Shown here in pieces: positions 40,540 to 51,977 of a DNA stretch of 64,000 nt. Every line of letters starts with the position of its first letter. Position 1 is the first letter of the stretch. The stretch lies in contig NZ_JABSPA010000008.1 of assembly GCF_013214175.1 (NCBI RefSeq), positions 1-64,000 on the forward strand, in the 5' to 3' direction. The stretch is from Colwellia sp. (lineage in GTDB: Bacteria > Pseudomonadota > Gammaproteobacteria > Enterobacterales > Alteromonadaceae). A model generated the notes under the pieces. The model did no database searches, was not told the DNA's origin, and saw nothing but the letters and a program-made list of their open reading frames with translations. The translations under genes were made by a program, and so were the position numbers.

Positions 40540-41991
40540 TTATTTTAGCGGTAATGACGGAACCGTAATTCCAGACATTTCAAGCATCACTTGCACAACT
40601 TGACAGCTATAACCAAATTCATTGTCATACCAAACGTATAATACTGCACGATCACCATCAACAATTGTTGCTTGTGAATCAACAACACCGGCATAACGTG
40701 AACCAACTAAATCGCTAGAAACGATTTCGCTAGATGCTGTGTAATCAATTTGATTTTGTAAAGGTGAGTTTAATGACATATTACGTAAATAATCATTTAA
40801 CGCTTCTTTATCAGTTGATTTTTTAAGGTTCAAGTTCATGATAGCCATTGAAACATTTGGCGTAGGAACACGAATTGCGTTGCCTGTTAATAAACCTTTA
40901 AGCTCAGGTAATGCTTTAGCAACTGCTTTTGCTGCACCCGTAGTACTGATAACCATATTTAATGGTGCACTACGACCACGACGAGGCGCTGGATGGTAAT
41001 TATCAATTAGGTTTTGATCATTTGTATATGAATGGATAGTTTCCACATGACCATTGCGAATACCGTATTCATCGTTAATCGCTTTTAATACTGGTGTAAT
41101 GGCGTTAGTCGTACAACTAGCCGCAGAGATCATTTTATCTGAAGCTAAAATCATATCGTGGTTAACACCATAAACGATGTTTTTGATATCGCCTTTAGCT
41201 GGGGCTGTTAGTAAGACTTTAGCAACACCTTTAGATTTAAGATGTTGGCCTAAACCATCTTCATCAGTCCAGATACCTGTGTTATCAACAACTAAAGCGT
41301 TATTGATACCATATTCAGTGTAATCAACTTCTGCTGGAGATTTTGCATAAATAACTTTGATAAAAGCACCGTTGGCTTTAATTACGTTATTTTCTTTATC
41401 GATAGTAATGCTGCCATTAAAAGCACCATGAACTGAATCACGACGTAGTAAACTTGCACGTTTTTCTAGATCATCGCCGCCTTTACTTGGACGTAAAACG
41501 ATAGCGCGAAGGTTTAACTTCGCATTTGGGCCGGCACGTTCGATTAATAGACGTGCTAAAAGACGACCAATACGACCAAAACCATAAAGGACTACGTCTT
41601 GGCTTTTTTGATCTGAATTTTCGCGGCTTTCTACCGTAAGTTCTTTATCTAAATATTGTTCAATGGATAGATCATTGGCTTTACCAAGGTATAAATAGTT
41701 ATAAGCAAGCTTACCTAAATCGATGCGAGCTGGTGCTAAGTCCATTTTATTAATTGCTTCAATAAAAGGGAAGCTTTCACGTAAACGTAATTTACTCTCT
41801 TCATGTAGAGCAACAGACTTATGCGCTTTAATAATATCAATAGGAGACGCGTTTAATAACTGACGTCCGTACACTGAAATTTCAATGCCCTTGTTGCGAT
41901 ACAGCTGTCCAATAATGGGTTGCATATTTTCTGCGAACGTTTGACGCTCTTGCCAGCTTGCTTGATATTTTTCCTCAAGATGAGAAGTCAT
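40540..41991 (-). CDS. Glyceraldehyde-3-phosphate dehydrogenase, long form
   Basis: 483 residues, about 150 longer than gapA at 45313 because of an N-terminal helical extension (1-130). The NAD(P)-binding part starts with VLYGFGRIGRLLARLLIERA. SAASCTTNAITPVLKAIN carries the catalytic Cys, and YVWYDNEFGYSCQVVQV is near the end. Long GAPDHs of this kind accompany a classical GapA in many marine Gammaproteobacteria and may work in the gluconeogenic direction, perhaps with another cofactor preference. That role is inference. Confidence 0.85.
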   Translation of the reverse strand: MTSHLEEKYQASWQERQTFAENMQPIIGQLYRNKGIEISVYGRQLLNASPIDIIKAHKSVALHEESKLRLRESFPFIEAINKMDLAPARIDLGKLAYNYLYLGKANDLSIEQYLDKELTVESRENSDQKSQDVVLYGFGRIGRLLARLLIERAGPNAKLNLRAIVLRPSKGGDDLEKRASLLRRDSVHGAFNGSITIDKENNVIKANGAFIKVIYAKSPAEVDYTEYGINNALVVDNTGIWTDEDGLGQHLKSKGVAKVLLTAPAKGDIKNIVYGVNHDMILASDKMISAASCTTNAITPVLKAINDEYGIRNGHVETIHSYTNDQNLIDNYHPAPRRGRSAPLNMVISTTGAAKAVAKALPELKGLLTGNAIRVPTPNVSMAIMNLNLKKSTDKEALNDYLRNMSLNSPLQNQIDYTASSEIVSSDLVGSRYAGVVDSQATIVDGDRAVLYVWYDNEFGYSCQVVQVMLEMSGITVPSLPLK

Positions 41992-42099
41992 TACTTAAAC
42001 CTTTTATTTCAGTCAATTAAACAATAGGCTATTATCATAGTGTGCTAGGGTCGATAATAGCTAGTTAGGTATATATTCAGAGGCGTATTGTAATTCAGT

Positions 42100-42984
42100 A
42101 TGAAATATTTCTCTACTGGTTACAAAAATCTTTTTGGTATTTTTATGATTAATTTTCGAGAGCTAAAGTTGCTAAAACATTTCACTGTAGCCAAGTGCTG
42201 GCCTATCATCCTAGTGCTATCTCTTAATGGCTGTAATGACAGTGTTAATTTGGTGCAACTGTGTAATGAAAATGAAGAAATATGTAATGAATTTGGTCAC
42301 GACAGCTGGTGTAAAACTCAACGAATAGAAGTCGCATTAGCGCGAATTAATGTCAAAAATAATAATCTTGATGCCGATAAATACACTCTACTTGTAGCTT
42401 ACGAAGGCTATATTAAATGTATGTCGCTGGCATCTCAGATCCAACACATTAAATTAAAAGAAAAAACTACGCTGAGAAAAAATAATTTATTAAAAGCTAA
42501 AGTTAACTTATCACTATTGGCCGAGAAAAGTGTTAATTCTAAGCACCCTCACCTGCTTTATTATCACTGGTCAAGAAACTCTAACGAATTGGCTTTACAG
42601 GAGTTTTTAAAACTAGAGGGAACGCCGATTCTTGAAAATTCAACCGCGCAGCTTCATTTAGCGACGTATTATATAAAACGAGACAGTAAGAAAACCTTAG
42701 GTTTGTTATACCGTGCTCTAGAGCTTCACCAACCAGGAACTGAACTCTCTACTGAAATAGTACAAACACTTGTCACAATCTTCACTAAGAAAAGACAATA
42801 TAAGCAAGCATATATTTGGTTACGCATATATCAGCTTTTACAAGATAAACCCAATGAAATGATTGAGACTAGTCTGAGTAGTTATCAGCAAGTAAACACA
42901 TTAGATGCAGACTTTCTAGATAAAGTCGCGAAGGCTACTTTAGCGAAAATTGAAGCGGGACAATTTGTTAGCCCGAGTTATTAA
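42100..42984 (+). CDS. Hypothetical lipoprotein, DUF2989-like
   Basis: 294 residues from the first ATG; an internal ATG at 42145 gives a more usual signal peptide (CWPIILVLSLNGC, lipobox LNGC). The mature part begins with VQLCNENEEICNEFGHDSWC, a Cys-rich patch recalled from DUF2989 proteins of Alteromonadales and Vibrio. The rest is alpha-helical and repeat-like (YKQAYIWLRIYQLLQDKP), resembling TPR units. Function unknown; it is divergent from the long GAPDH gene. Confidence 0.55.
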   Translation: MKYFSTGYKNLFGIFMINFRELKLLKHFTVAKCWPIILVLSLNGCNDSVNLVQLCNENEEICNEFGHDSWCKTQRIEVALARINVKNNNLDADKYTLLVAYEGYIKCMSLASQIQHIKLKEKTTLRKNNLLKAKVNLSLLAEKSVNSKHPHLLYYHWSRNSNELALQEFLKLEGTPILENSTAQLHLATYYIKRDSKKTLGLLYRALELHQPGTELSTEIVQTLVTIFTKKRQYKQAYIWLRIYQLLQDKPNEMIETSLSSYQQVNTLDADFLDKVAKATLAKIEAGQFVSPSY

Positions 42985-43029
42985 CCCGATTCTTAGTCAA
43001 AATTAAATGCTTGGTATAAAGGGGAAGTT

Positions 43030-43062
43030 AAAGCCTTTCAATCTTTCATAATGAAAGGCTTT
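43030..43062. terminator. Hairpin between convergent genes
   Basis: Perfect 11-bp stem AAAGCCTTTCA / TGAAAGGCTTT with an 11-base loop between the DUF2989-like gene and msrB. The T-runs are short, so termination is likely but not certain. Confidence 0.5.
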
Positions 43063-43071
43063 AGAAGGTGT

Positions 43072-43449
43072 TTACTTAGCTTGGAAGTTTAAACTCAGTG
43101 AGTTAACGCAATAGCGTTTACCCGTAGGTTTTGGACCATCATCAAATACATGACCGAGATGAGATTGACAGTTTTGACACTGAATCTCTACCCGCTGCAT
43201 TCCGTGAGAGTCGTCAGTAATGAAAGCAACTTGGCTGGCAATATTAGCAAAAAAGCTCGGCCAACCACAACCTGCATCAAACTTACTTTCACTGGTAAAT
43301 AAAGATTGCTCACAGCAGGCACAATGATATGTACCTTGCTGCCAGTGATCATTATAAATGCCACTAAAAGGTTGTTCCGTAGCCGCTAACCGACAAACTT
43401 TAAAGGCATCTTCACTTAGTTTATTTTTATAATCATCATTATTTTTCAT
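43072..43449 (-). CDS. msrB: Peptide-methionine (R)-S-oxide reductase MsrB
   Basis: 125 residues. Zinc Cys pairs in YHCACCEQSLF and VEIQCQNCQSHLGHVF, substrate segment GCGWPSFF, and the catalytic Cys in KRYCVNSLSLNF near residue 117. It reduces the R-epimer of methionine sulfoxide in proteins, with thioredoxin as donor. No signal peptide. Lies downstream of gnd on the same strand, 76 bp away. Confidence 0.93.
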   Translation of the reverse strand: MKNNDDYKNKLSEDAFKVCRLAATEQPFSGIYNDHWQQGTYHCACCEQSLFTSESKFDAGCGWPSFFANIASQVAFITDDSHGMQRVEIQCQNCQSHLGHVFDDGPKPTGKRYCVNSLSLNFQAK

Positions 43450-43525
43450 AATTTAAACCCTACCTTTAAAATATTAACTGTCCAAGGTTAGCTAGTAACT
43501 CTTTACTAGAGAATTAACTCGCAAC

Positions 43526-45058
43526 TTAACTAGCTACAAGGATAGTTTCTCTTTCCTTGGTTGACCATTGCACATGATATTTTTTACCTGAGGCTTTATC
43601 AATACGCTCAAAAGTATGGGCACCAAAGAAGTCTCGTTGGGCTTGCAACAAATTAGCGGGCAATGTTTCACTGCGCATTGAATCGTAATAAGCAAGTGAA
43701 GAAGACAAAGCGCCAATCGGTACACCTTGCATAGTTGCAGAGCAAATAGCTTTACGCCAATTTAGTTGACGGTCATTAAGTTCCTTAACAAAATACGCAT
43801 CAAGTAATAAGTTATCTAAATTCTCATTCTGCTGATAAGCATTCATTATTGACTGCAAAAATGCCGCTCGAATGATACAACCTGCACGCCAAATTTTAGC
43901 AATGCTGGCAAAATCTAGCGTCCAACCATGTTCTTTAGCTGCAAGTTTCATCAACTGAAAACCTTGAGCATAAGCACAAATTTTAGCGCAATACATAGCA
44001 TCATGTAATTGCTCAATAACTTCTTCCTGCTCCGCTGCAGTCAAAGGTGCTTGTTGCGGACCAATAAGCAATAATGATGCTTCAGTTCTGAGTTCTTTAA
44101 ATGAAGAAATAGAACGCGCGTAAACGGCTTGAGCAATGGTCGGTGCTGGACACCCTACTTCTAAACTGCTCATTGCAGTCCAAAGGCCAGTGCCTTTTTG
44201 CCCAGCTTTATCTAAAATCAATTCAACCAGCGGTGTATCAGTATCCGATGATTTATGACGTAATACTTCTACAGATATTTCCATTAAGTAACTATCTAAT
44301 GGGCCATCATTCCATTTAGCAAAAATATCAGCAATTTCATCGCCACTTAAATTTAAACCAGACTTTAACACATGGTAGGCTTCACAGATGATTTGCATAT
44401 CCGCATATTCTATGCCGTTGTGCACCATTTTAACGTAATGGCCAGCTCCCGCGGGACCAATATAAGCAGCGCAAGGCTCACCTTCAGTGATCACTTGCCC
44501 TGGCTCGGTACGGTCGAGAGGTTTACCCGTTTTTGCATCGACTTTAGCAGCAATAGCTTCCCAGATAGGTTTAACGCGAGCCCAAGCATAAGGTGAGCCA
44601 CTTGGCATTAATGATGGGCCAAAACGTGCACCAACCTCGCCTCCTGAAACGGCGGAAGAAAACAACAAGAAATTACTCTTGTACTTTTCTTCTCTAGCTA
44701 CCGTATCAAGCCACAAGCTGTTACCGGTATCAATAATAATATCGTCTGGCTGAATACCGGCACCAATAAGATTTTCACATACTTGGTCAACAGGCGCTCC
44801 CGCAGGGACACTTAAGACAATTAAGTGAGGTGCTTTAAGTTGCGACAATAACTCAGTATAAGAAGAACAACCGTACACACGTGGCGTGCCGGTAGTATTC
44901 TCTACTTCGTCTTGAGCAATTACCGCTTGAACTTTTTCATCACTTAAATCAAATGCTGCAATATTAAAACCATTATCAGCTAAATTAAGTACTAGGTTTT
45001 TACCCATAACACCAAGGCCAATAAAGCCAATGTCACACAAAATTTTATCTTGTGTCAT
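43526..45058 (-). CDS. gnd: 6-phosphogluconate dehydrogenase, decarboxylating
   Basis: 510 residues, about 40 longer than the Escherichia coli enzyme and closer to the longer form found in marine bacteria. NADP site IGFIGLGVMGKNLVLNLAD; SSAVSGGEVGARFGPSLMPS and VKMVHNGIEYADMQIICEAY carry the catalytic Lys and substrate ligands. Oxidises 6-phosphogluconate to ribulose 5-phosphate. Good ribosome site GAGGATAAA. Divergent from gapA across a 254-bp promoter region. Confidence 0.93.
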   Translation of the reverse strand: MTQDKILCDIGFIGLGVMGKNLVLNLADNGFNIAAFDLSDEKVQAVIAQDEVENTTGTPRVYGCSSYTELLSQLKAPHLIVLSVPAGAPVDQVCENLIGAGIQPDDIIIDTGNSLWLDTVAREEKYKSNFLLFSSAVSGGEVGARFGPSLMPSGSPYAWARVKPIWEAIAAKVDAKTGKPLDRTEPGQVITEGEPCAAYIGPAGAGHYVKMVHNGIEYADMQIICEAYHVLKSGLNLSGDEIADIFAKWNDGPLDSYLMEISVEVLRHKSSDTDTPLVELILDKAGQKGTGLWTAMSSLEVGCPAPTIAQAVYARSISSFKELRTEASLLLIGPQQAPLTAAEQEEVIEQLHDAMYCAKICAYAQGFQLMKLAAKEHGWTLDFASIAKIWRAGCIIRAAFLQSIMNAYQQNENLDNLLLDAYFVKELNDRQLNWRKAICSATMQGVPIGALSSSLAYYDSMRSETLPANLLQAQRDFFGAHTFERIDKASGKKYHVQWSTKERETILVAS

Positions 45059-45264
45059 AAATATTTATCCTCTGTCAAATAAGGTCGAGAGACTAGGCTC
45101 ACTGCTATTATTCAAAATTTTGCGCATTCTATCACGCTATTTCAAAAGTATTGTACAAAATGCGCAATTAATTAAGCTATAAATGAGTAATTTGGTAATT
45201 AAAACAAAACAACGAGTGAATTGTGAAATATTTAGTCATAATAGCTATCTTTATCTTGTAATAA

Positions 45265-46317
<1,053 letters not shown>

Positions 46318-46346
46318 TTGCACTTTATAATAAAAAATGGTGTAAA

Positions 46347-46380
46347 TAAAAAAGCTAGGTCATTGACCTAGCTTTTTTTA
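46347..46380. terminator. Bidirectional terminator gapA / pyrF
   Basis: Perfect stem AAAAAGCTAGGTCA / TGACCTAGCTTTTT with a two-base loop and A/T runs on both sides, between convergent genes. Confidence 0.9.
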
Positions 46381-46419
46381 TGCCTTTATTTCGTGCTAAC
46401 AATACTAACTCACTAGTGT

Positions 46420-47115
46420 TTAACGAATAGATGCATTGATTTGTTGTAAAACCAGTTGAGGATCATCTGCTTTAGTAATTGGGCGACCGATCACCAAATA
46501 GTCTACGCCAACATCTATTGCTTGGCTTGGTGTCATGATACGCTGTTGATCATCTTGTGCTGAGCCCGCAGGTCTTATGCCCGGAGTAATCAATTTAAAC
46601 TCTTTGCCTAAATTCAGTTTTAATTGCTCCGCTTCCCATGCGGAACAAACTACACCGTCTAAACCACTTTGCTTTGTTAAATTAGCTAAGAAGTTAACTT
46701 GCTCAGCCGGTGTCTTATTAATGCCTAAACCACGTAAGTCGGCTTCATTCATACTCGTTAGTACAGTAACAGCTATTAATAACGGTGCATCTTTGCCGTA
46801 ATTATCTAATGCCTGTTTAGCTTTAGTCATCATTTGACTACCGCCGCTTGCATGAACATTCACCATCCAAACACCTAAATCGGCAGCAGCCGTGACGGCT
46901 TTTGCTACCGTGTTTGGGATATCATGAAATTTAAGATCAAGAAAAACATCAAAGCCCTTCCCTGTAAGCGTTTTAACAAATTCAGGGCCAAAATACGTAA
47001 ACATTTCCTTGCCCACTTTCAAACGAGCATCAGCGGGGTTTATCTTATCTACAAAAGATAATGCATCTTGTTTTTTATCAAAGTCTAAGGCGACTACTAC
47101 TTTTGGATCGTTCAT
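46420..47115 (-). CDS. pyrF: Orotidine 5'-phosphate decarboxylase
   Basis: 231 residues from the ATG at 47115, preceded by AGGAATT; an ATG at 47139 gives an extra non-conserved head. Motifs [14 protein letters not shown], catalytic [17 protein letters not shown] and [14 protein letters not shown] [19 protein letters not shown]. Final step of UMP synthesis. Downstream of lapB, as in enteric bacteria, but separated from it by a structured 234-bp gap. Confidence 0.94.
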   Translation of the reverse strand: MNDPKVVVALDFDKKQDALSFVDKINPADARLKVGKEMFTYFGPEFVKTLTGKGFDVFLDLKFHDIPNTVAKAVTAAADLGVWMVNVHASGGSQMMTKAKQALDNYGKDAPLLIAVTVLTSMNEADLRGLGINKTPAEQVNFLANLTKQSGLDGVVCSAWEAEQLKLNLGKEFKLITPGIRPAGSAQDDQQRIMTPSQAIDVGVDYLVIGRPITKADDPQLVLQQINASIR

Positions 47116-47251
47116 GGAAATTCCTATTCTTAAAAACAATAGATTCCCGATATCTCTTCACATGGAAAGTTCGGGAATGACAATAAGTTTAGTATTAGTA
47201 GCTAACTTAAATTCAAGCTAGTTATTAAAACTAATAATGATTCGTTTCAAC

Positions 47252-47335
47252 GTTGTAAAGTACAAGAGCAAAGAGAAAGCACGGAGCTGACGATAGTCAG
47301 TGAGTACCTTCGATGAAGCTCTTGTGTTTTACAAC
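47252..47335. repeat. 84-bp imperfect inverted repeat between pyrF and lapB
   Basis: Outer arms GTTGTAAAGTACAAGAGC (47252-47269) and GCTCTTGTGTTTTACAAC (47318-47335) pair at 16 of 18 positions. A small inner hairpin CTGAC-GATA-GTCAG lies at 47287-47300. No T-run. Could be a small non-autonomous repeat element or a structured RNA. Confidence 0.6.
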
Positions 47336-47349
47336 AAAGAAAGGGATTA

Positions 47350-48516
47350 TTATTCCCCTTCGAGGCCTCGGATGGGCTTGAGTTGTTCCCACTCATGACA
47401 TGATGGGCATGACCAATAATGAATTTGGCTATTAAAACCACAACTCCGGCAACTATATCTGTGTTTGATTTTTAAATACTCACCAATTAACTCTTTAATT
47501 AAATCTAAACTAGCATTGTTAACATCATCTGTTTGTGTCATTTGCATATTAACAAAATGTTCAAAGCCACGGATAGTTGGCCTACGCTTTAACGCCGATA
47601 AGATAAATTCTAAGGCTTTTTTGTTGCTGTGCTTTTGCTCTACGTAGCTCAGGTAACAAATTAACGCGCCAGAGCTGGCAGTTTCATCATAAACCTTTTT
47701 AATAAAGCTATAGAATTCTTCTAAGGCATCCAATCGCGTATAACAAGCTAACATGGGTTCAATCACATCAGGAAAAAACTCATTATCTTGATGGTAAATA
47801 GCTTGATAACATTTAGCAGCTAATTCACATTGCTGATGATTTTCATAAATTTTGGCCATAAGCCAATTAGCACGACATGAATTAGGATCGAGTAAAAGTG
47901 CTTGCTCTAATAACTCAATGACTTCAATGAATTCATCTTGTTCAAAAGCGGTAGTCGCTAATTCACAGTAAAAGTTAGCTAAGGTATGCAGTAAGCGTTT
48001 ATCATTATGCTTTACGACTAATTTTTTTCTATTTATGCCATACTGCCAATCTTTTGTTGATTGAAATATTTTCAATAAATACGATAACGATTTTAAGCCA
48101 TAATCTTTCGACTTTAATAACTTGGTAAACATAGTTTCCGCGCGATCATATAAACCCGCACTCAAAAAATCTTTGCCTAACTCAAACACAGCTTGTTGTT
48201 TATCTTTAGTCGGTAGGTGATTAAGCCTAACTAGGTGCTCATGTACTTTTAAGGCACGGTCTAACTCGCCACGTTTACGAAATAAATTTGCCATAGCAAA
48301 ATGAGCTTCAACACTATCATCCTCAACTTTTAGCGCATCAAGCAGTGAATCAATGGCTTTATCTTGCTGGTTAGATAGCAAGTAATTTAAACCCGTTGAG
48401 TATTTTATTGATAGGTCTTGTTTTGCCGTTTGTTGGTTTTGTTTAATGCTATTACGGCCCATAAACCAGCCATAAGCCATGGCAACGGGTAATAATAAAA
48501 AAAGTAGTTCAATCAT
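47350..48516 (-). CDS. lapB: Lipopolysaccharide assembly protein LapB (YciM)
   Basis: 388 residues. An N-terminal membrane helix (IELLFLLLPVAMAYGWFMG) is followed by TPR repeats over about 35-330 and a C-terminal rubredoxin-like zinc site with two Cys pairs, YSCRSCGF and YWSCPSCHEW. It works with FtsH to control LpxC stability and LPS amounts. Directly downstream of lapA with a 60-bp gap, the standard pair. Confidence 0.92.
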   Translation of the reverse strand: MIELLFLLLPVAMAYGWFMGRNSIKQNQQTAKQDLSIKYSTGLNYLLSNQQDKAIDSLLDALKVEDDSVEAHFAMANLFRKRGELDRALKVHEHLVRLNHLPTKDKQQAVFELGKDFLSAGLYDRAETMFTKLLKSKDYGLKSLSYLLKIFQSTKDWQYGINRKKLVVKHNDKRLLHTLANFYCELATTAFEQDEFIEVIELLEQALLLDPNSCRANWLMAKIYENHQQCELAAKCYQAIYHQDNEFFPDVIEPMLACYTRLDALEEFYSFIKKVYDETASSGALICYLSYVEQKHSNKKALEFILSALKRRPTIRGFEHFVNMQMTQTDDVNNASLDLIKELIGEYLKIKHRYSCRSCGFNSQIHYWSCPSCHEWEQLKPIRGLEGE

Positions 48517-48576
48517 TAGAGCTCTTGAGACATGTGTATAGAAAATTAAGAAAGTGCAGTGTTAAATCAAATAACA

Positions 48577-48822
48577 CTATGCTTCTTGAGATTTGTTTTT
48601 CGCCAGTGCTTTTTTACTTTTTCGTACAATACGCCAAGCAATAGTCACCAATAAACCTAATAAAAAACCTAGACCGGTAAATAAACTCACCGCGGCAGCT
48701 ACAGTTAATTCTGTGCGTGCAATTAAGTAATTTAAAGTCAGTAACTGATGGTTTTGGCTACCAAAAATAAATGCTAGCGCGAGTAAAACTAAAATAAAAA
48801 AGAGTGTTATATATAATCGCAC
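48577..48822 (-). CDS. lapA: Lipopolysaccharide assembly protein LapA (DUF1049)
   Basis: 81 residues, GTG start with AAGGCAG upstream. Two membrane helices (LYITLFFILVLLALAFIFG and VAAAVSLFTGLGFLLGLL) and a basic tail. NHQLLTLNYLIARTELTV between helices is typical of YciS/LapA. Partner of LapB in the inner membrane. Confidence 0.88.
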   Translation of the reverse strand: MRLYITLFFILVLLALAFIFGSQNHQLLTLNYLIARTELTVAAAVSLFTGLGFLLGLLVTIAWRIVRKSKKALAKNKSQEA

Positions 48823-48848
48823 TTTATTCTGCCTTATTAAATTTTGCC

Positions 48849-48879
48849 AAAAAAAAACGACATGGTTAACATGCCGTTT
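48849..48879 (-). terminator. Terminator of ihfB
   Basis: Stem AAACGACATG / CATGCCGTTT with one mismatch and loop GTTAA; a run of at least seven T follows on the minus strand. Confidence 0.75.
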
Positions 48880-48909
48880 ATTATCTAATTTTTTAGTTAG
48901 CTTTGCAAT

Positions 48910-49197
48910 TTATGCTACTGAAAGATTAACTCTTTCACGTAACTCTTTACCAGGCTTAAAGTGAGGAACGTATTTTCCACTTAACTCAACAGACTCACCC
49001 GTTTTTGGATTTCTTCCAACTCTAGGTGCGCGATAATGCAATGAAAAACTACCAAAACCTCGAATTTCAATACGCTCACCTTTTGATAAAGATTGCGCCA
49101 TTAATTCTAAGATTTCTTTAATCGATTTTTCCACGTCTTTCGCGGATAAATGACTTAATTTATCGGCTAATTTTTCAATAAGTTCTGACTTAGTCAT
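48910..49197 (-). CDS. ihfB: Integration host factor subunit beta
   Basis: 95 residues. [20 protein letters not shown] and [20 protein letters not shown] are the DNA-bending beta-arm and following segment of IHF-beta; the N-terminus [20 protein letters not shown] is also typical. Binds DNA as a heterodimer with IhfA. Ribosome site GAGGGT. Located downstream of rpsA as in enterics. Confidence 0.95.
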   Translation of the reverse strand: MTKSELIEKLADKLSHLSAKDVEKSIKEILELMAQSLSKGERIEIRGFGSFSLHYRAPRVGRNPKTGESVELSGKYVPHFKPGKELRERVNLSVA

Positions 49198-49275
49198 GCT
49201 CGACCCTCAGTATTTACCTAGCACCGCGCAACTTTACTAATCGTAAAAGTTGGCTCCGCCGATGGCGTTTAAAAT

Positions 49276-49316
49276 AAGAAAAGAGTATCACCACGATAGT
49301 GATAAATACTCTTTTC
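49276..49316 (-). terminator. Terminator / hairpin after rpsA
   Basis: Outer arms AAAAGAGTAT / ATACTCTTTT around an inner CAC / GTG pair, in the gap between rpsA and ihfB. The tail TTCTTATTTT on the minus strand is T-rich. Confidence 0.7.
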
Positions 49317-49374
49317 ACTTGCTGTAATAATTACAGCACCATTGCAAAGTAAAACTATTTCCGGTTAAGGAATA

Positions 49375-51036
49375 TTAGTTTTTAGCGTTTTTAAACGCTG
49401 CAGCCATAGCACTTAAACCAGTTTCTTCAACTTGATTTAGGTTATCCATTGCTTCACGTTCATCAGCTTGATCTTTTGCTTTGATAGATAAGCTAATAGT
49501 ACGGTTCTTACGATCCACACCCATAAACTTAGCTTCAACGTCGTCACCAACTTTTAATACTGCAGATGCATCTTCGATACGGTCTACAGAAATGTCGCCA
49601 ACACGTAGGTAACCTTCAACACTTTCAGCTAACTCAATAGTTGCGCCTTTAGCATCAACTGCAGTTACCTTACCAGTAACAATAGCACCTTTTTTCTTAT
49701 CTGTCAGATACATATTGAACGGGTCGTCTTCAGCTTGTTTAACGCCTAACGAGATACGCTCACGTTCTGGGTCAACTTGAAGAACGATTGCATCGATTTC
49801 GTCGCCTTTCTTATAATCACGAACGGCTTCTTCGCCACCAGCCCATGAAATATCAGATAAGTGAACTAAACCGTCAATGCCGCCGTCAAGACCGATGAAG
49901 ATACCAAAGTCAGTAATTGACTTGATCTTACCTGATACTTTGTCGCCTTTGTTGAAGTTTTTAGCAAACTCTTCCCAAGGGTTAGCAATACACTGTTTAA
50001 GACCTAAAGAAATACGACGACGTTCTTCGTCAATTTCTAGTACTAGAACTTCAACAGAGTCACCTAAGTTAACAACTTTAGATGGGTGGATGTTTTTGTT
50101 AGTCCAATCCATTTCAGAAACGTGAACTAAACCTTCAACGCCTTCTTGGATTTCAACAAAACAACCGTAGTCAGTTAAGTTAGTTACGCGACCAGAAAGT
50201 TTAGAACCTTCTGGGTAACGGTTAGCAATTGCTACCCATGGATCTTCGCCTAACTGCTTCATACCTAGAGATACACGAGTACGCTCACGGTCGAATTTCA
50301 ATACTTTAACTTGAATTTCATCGCCAACATTTACGATTTCACTTGGGTGCTTAACACGTTTCCAAGCCATATCAGTGATATGTAATAAACCATCAATGCC
50401 GCCTAAATCAACGAATGCGCCGTAGTCAGTAAGGTTCTTAACGATACCTTTAACTTCTTGGCCTTCGGCTAATGATTCAAGTAATTCATCACGTTCTGCA
50501 CTGCCTTCAGCTTCAATTACAGCACGACGTGAAACAACTACGTTATTACGCTTTTGATCAAGCTTAATAACTTTGAATTCTAAATCTTTACCTTCAAGGT
50601 GAGCAGTGTCACGTACTGGACGAACATCTACTAATGAACCTGGTAAGAAAGCACGGATATTGCTAACTTCAACAGTGAAACCACCTTTAACTTTACCGTT
50701 GATAACACCGATAACAGTTTCTTTTTCTTCGTAGGCTTTTTCAAGCACTTGCCATGCTTCGTGACGTTTAGCTTTTTCACGAGATAAAATAGTTTCACCG
50801 AAACCATCATCAGTTGCATCTAGAGCTACGTCAATCTCATCACCAACAACTACTTCAAGTTCACCAGCAGCGTTTTTAAATTGATCAATTGAGATAACAC
50901 TCTCAGATTTAAGGCCAGCATCAACAATAACATTGTCTTTGTTAATGGCTACGATTGTACCCTTGATAATTGAACCAGGGCGTGTTTCGATTTCTTTTAA
51001 ACTTTCTTCAAAAAGTTCTGCAAAATTTTCCATCAT
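49375..51036 (-). CDS. rpsA: 30S ribosomal protein S1
   Basis: 553 residues (about 557 in Escherichia coli). Start ATG at 51036, one of two adjacent ATGs; the ATG at 51075 would add a non-conserved head. Six S1 repeats are visible, for instance [40 protein letters not shown] and [20 protein letters not shown]. It brings mRNAs with weak ribosome sites to the 30S subunit and probably represses its own translation. Its own ribosome site is weak, as is usual. Lies in the order cmk-rpsA-ihfB. Confidence 0.95.
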   Translation of the reverse strand: MMENFAELFEESLKEIETRPGSIIKGTIVAINKDNVIVDAGLKSESVISIDQFKNAAGELEVVVGDEIDVALDATDDGFGETILSREKAKRHEAWQVLEKAYEEKETVIGVINGKVKGGFTVEVSNIRAFLPGSLVDVRPVRDTAHLEGKDLEFKVIKLDQKRNNVVVSRRAVIEAEGSAERDELLESLAEGQEVKGIVKNLTDYGAFVDLGGIDGLLHITDMAWKRVKHPSEIVNVGDEIQVKVLKFDRERTRVSLGMKQLGEDPWVAIANRYPEGSKLSGRVTNLTDYGCFVEIQEGVEGLVHVSEMDWTNKNIHPSKVVNLGDSVEVLVLEIDEERRRISLGLKQCIANPWEEFAKNFNKGDKVSGKIKSITDFGIFIGLDGGIDGLVHLSDISWAGGEEAVRDYKKGDEIDAIVLQVDPERERISLGVKQAEDDPFNMYLTDKKKGAIVTGKVTAVDAKGATIELAESVEGYLRVGDISVDRIEDASAVLKVGDDVEAKFMGVDRKNRTISLSIKAKDQADEREAMDNLNQVEETGLSAMAAAFKNAKN

Positions 51037-51198
51037 AACTTGTAATAACTCAGCTATTAATCCAGTCAACGTCAATGTTTCATGGGGTGGTTAAGTATGC
51101 CCAGTGCATCCATACAGTAGGCTTTCAAATAAAAGTTCTTTAAGGCTAGCAGGTATTAGTGATTTAGCTAACTTAAAGGTGTGTGTATTCCGTTTGCT

Positions 51199-51879
51199 TT
51201 ACGTTAACTTGCCATTGGCAAACATAAGGATTTCATTGACCACTTCCGTAATGGAAAGCTCAGTAGAATCAATAGTTAACGCACCCTCTGCCGGGATAAG
51301 TGGAGCTACCTTGCGGTTTTGATCTCGCTCATCTCGTTGACGTATGTCATTCAAAAGGCGACCGATATTAACATCTATCCCCTTTTCTTTCAACTGATTA
51401 AATCGTCTTTGTGCGCGTTCTTCTGCGCTGGCAGTTAAAAATATTTTTACTTCGGCTTGCGGGAAAACAACAGTGCCCATGTCTCGACCATCAGCAATTA
51501 AACCAGGACTGACACTGAATGCGCGTTGTCTACGTAATAAGGCTTCTCTAACTCGTGGGAATGCGGCTACTTGTGAAGCTAACTCACCAATTTCTTCCGT
51601 ACGGATGATATCGGTAACGTTCTCACCTTCTAAAATAACTTTCGCTTCACCTTGACTATTAATTTCAAATTGAACATCTAAATGAGCGGCCATAGGGACA
51701 AGCGGCTCTTCATCATCTAATGAAAGCTGATGGTGCTGAATTGCCACCGCTAGCACGCGATAAATAGCACCGCTATCTAACAAGTGCCAACCTAACTGAT
51801 CCGCGACTACCCTAGCAACGGTTCCTTTACCTGCGCCACTTGGGCCGTCTATAGTAATTACTGGAGTGCTTTCCTGCAT
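51199..51879 (-). CDS. cmk: Cytidylate kinase
   Basis: 226 residues. P-loop [19 protein letters not shown], then [20 protein letters not shown] and [20 protein letters not shown] are the standard Cmk sites. Phosphorylates CMP and dCMP. Between aroA and rpsA on the same strand. Confidence 0.95.
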   Translation of the reverse strand: MQESTPVITIDGPSGAGKGTVARVVADQLGWHLLDSGAIYRVLAVAIQHHQLSLDDEEPLVPMAAHLDVQFEINSQGEAKVILEGENVTDIIRTEEIGELASQVAAFPRVREALLRRQRAFSVSPGLIADGRDMGTVVFPQAEVKIFLTASAEERAQRRFNQLKEKGIDVNIGRLLNDIRQRDERDQNRKVAPLIPAEGALTIDSTELSITEVVNEILMFANGKLT

Positions 51880-51977
51880 AAATTTTTATCCTAACATCGA
51901 AAATCGGCGAAATTATACGGGATTTACAGTGTAAAATCCCGTAAAAATCATATCCTGTAACTATTTAACAGTAAAAA

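Noticed and set aside
47247..47441. 64-codon minus-strand frame between pyrF and lapB
   Set aside because: It overlaps the lapB 3' end in another frame and the inverted repeat; no family similarity or ribosome site.
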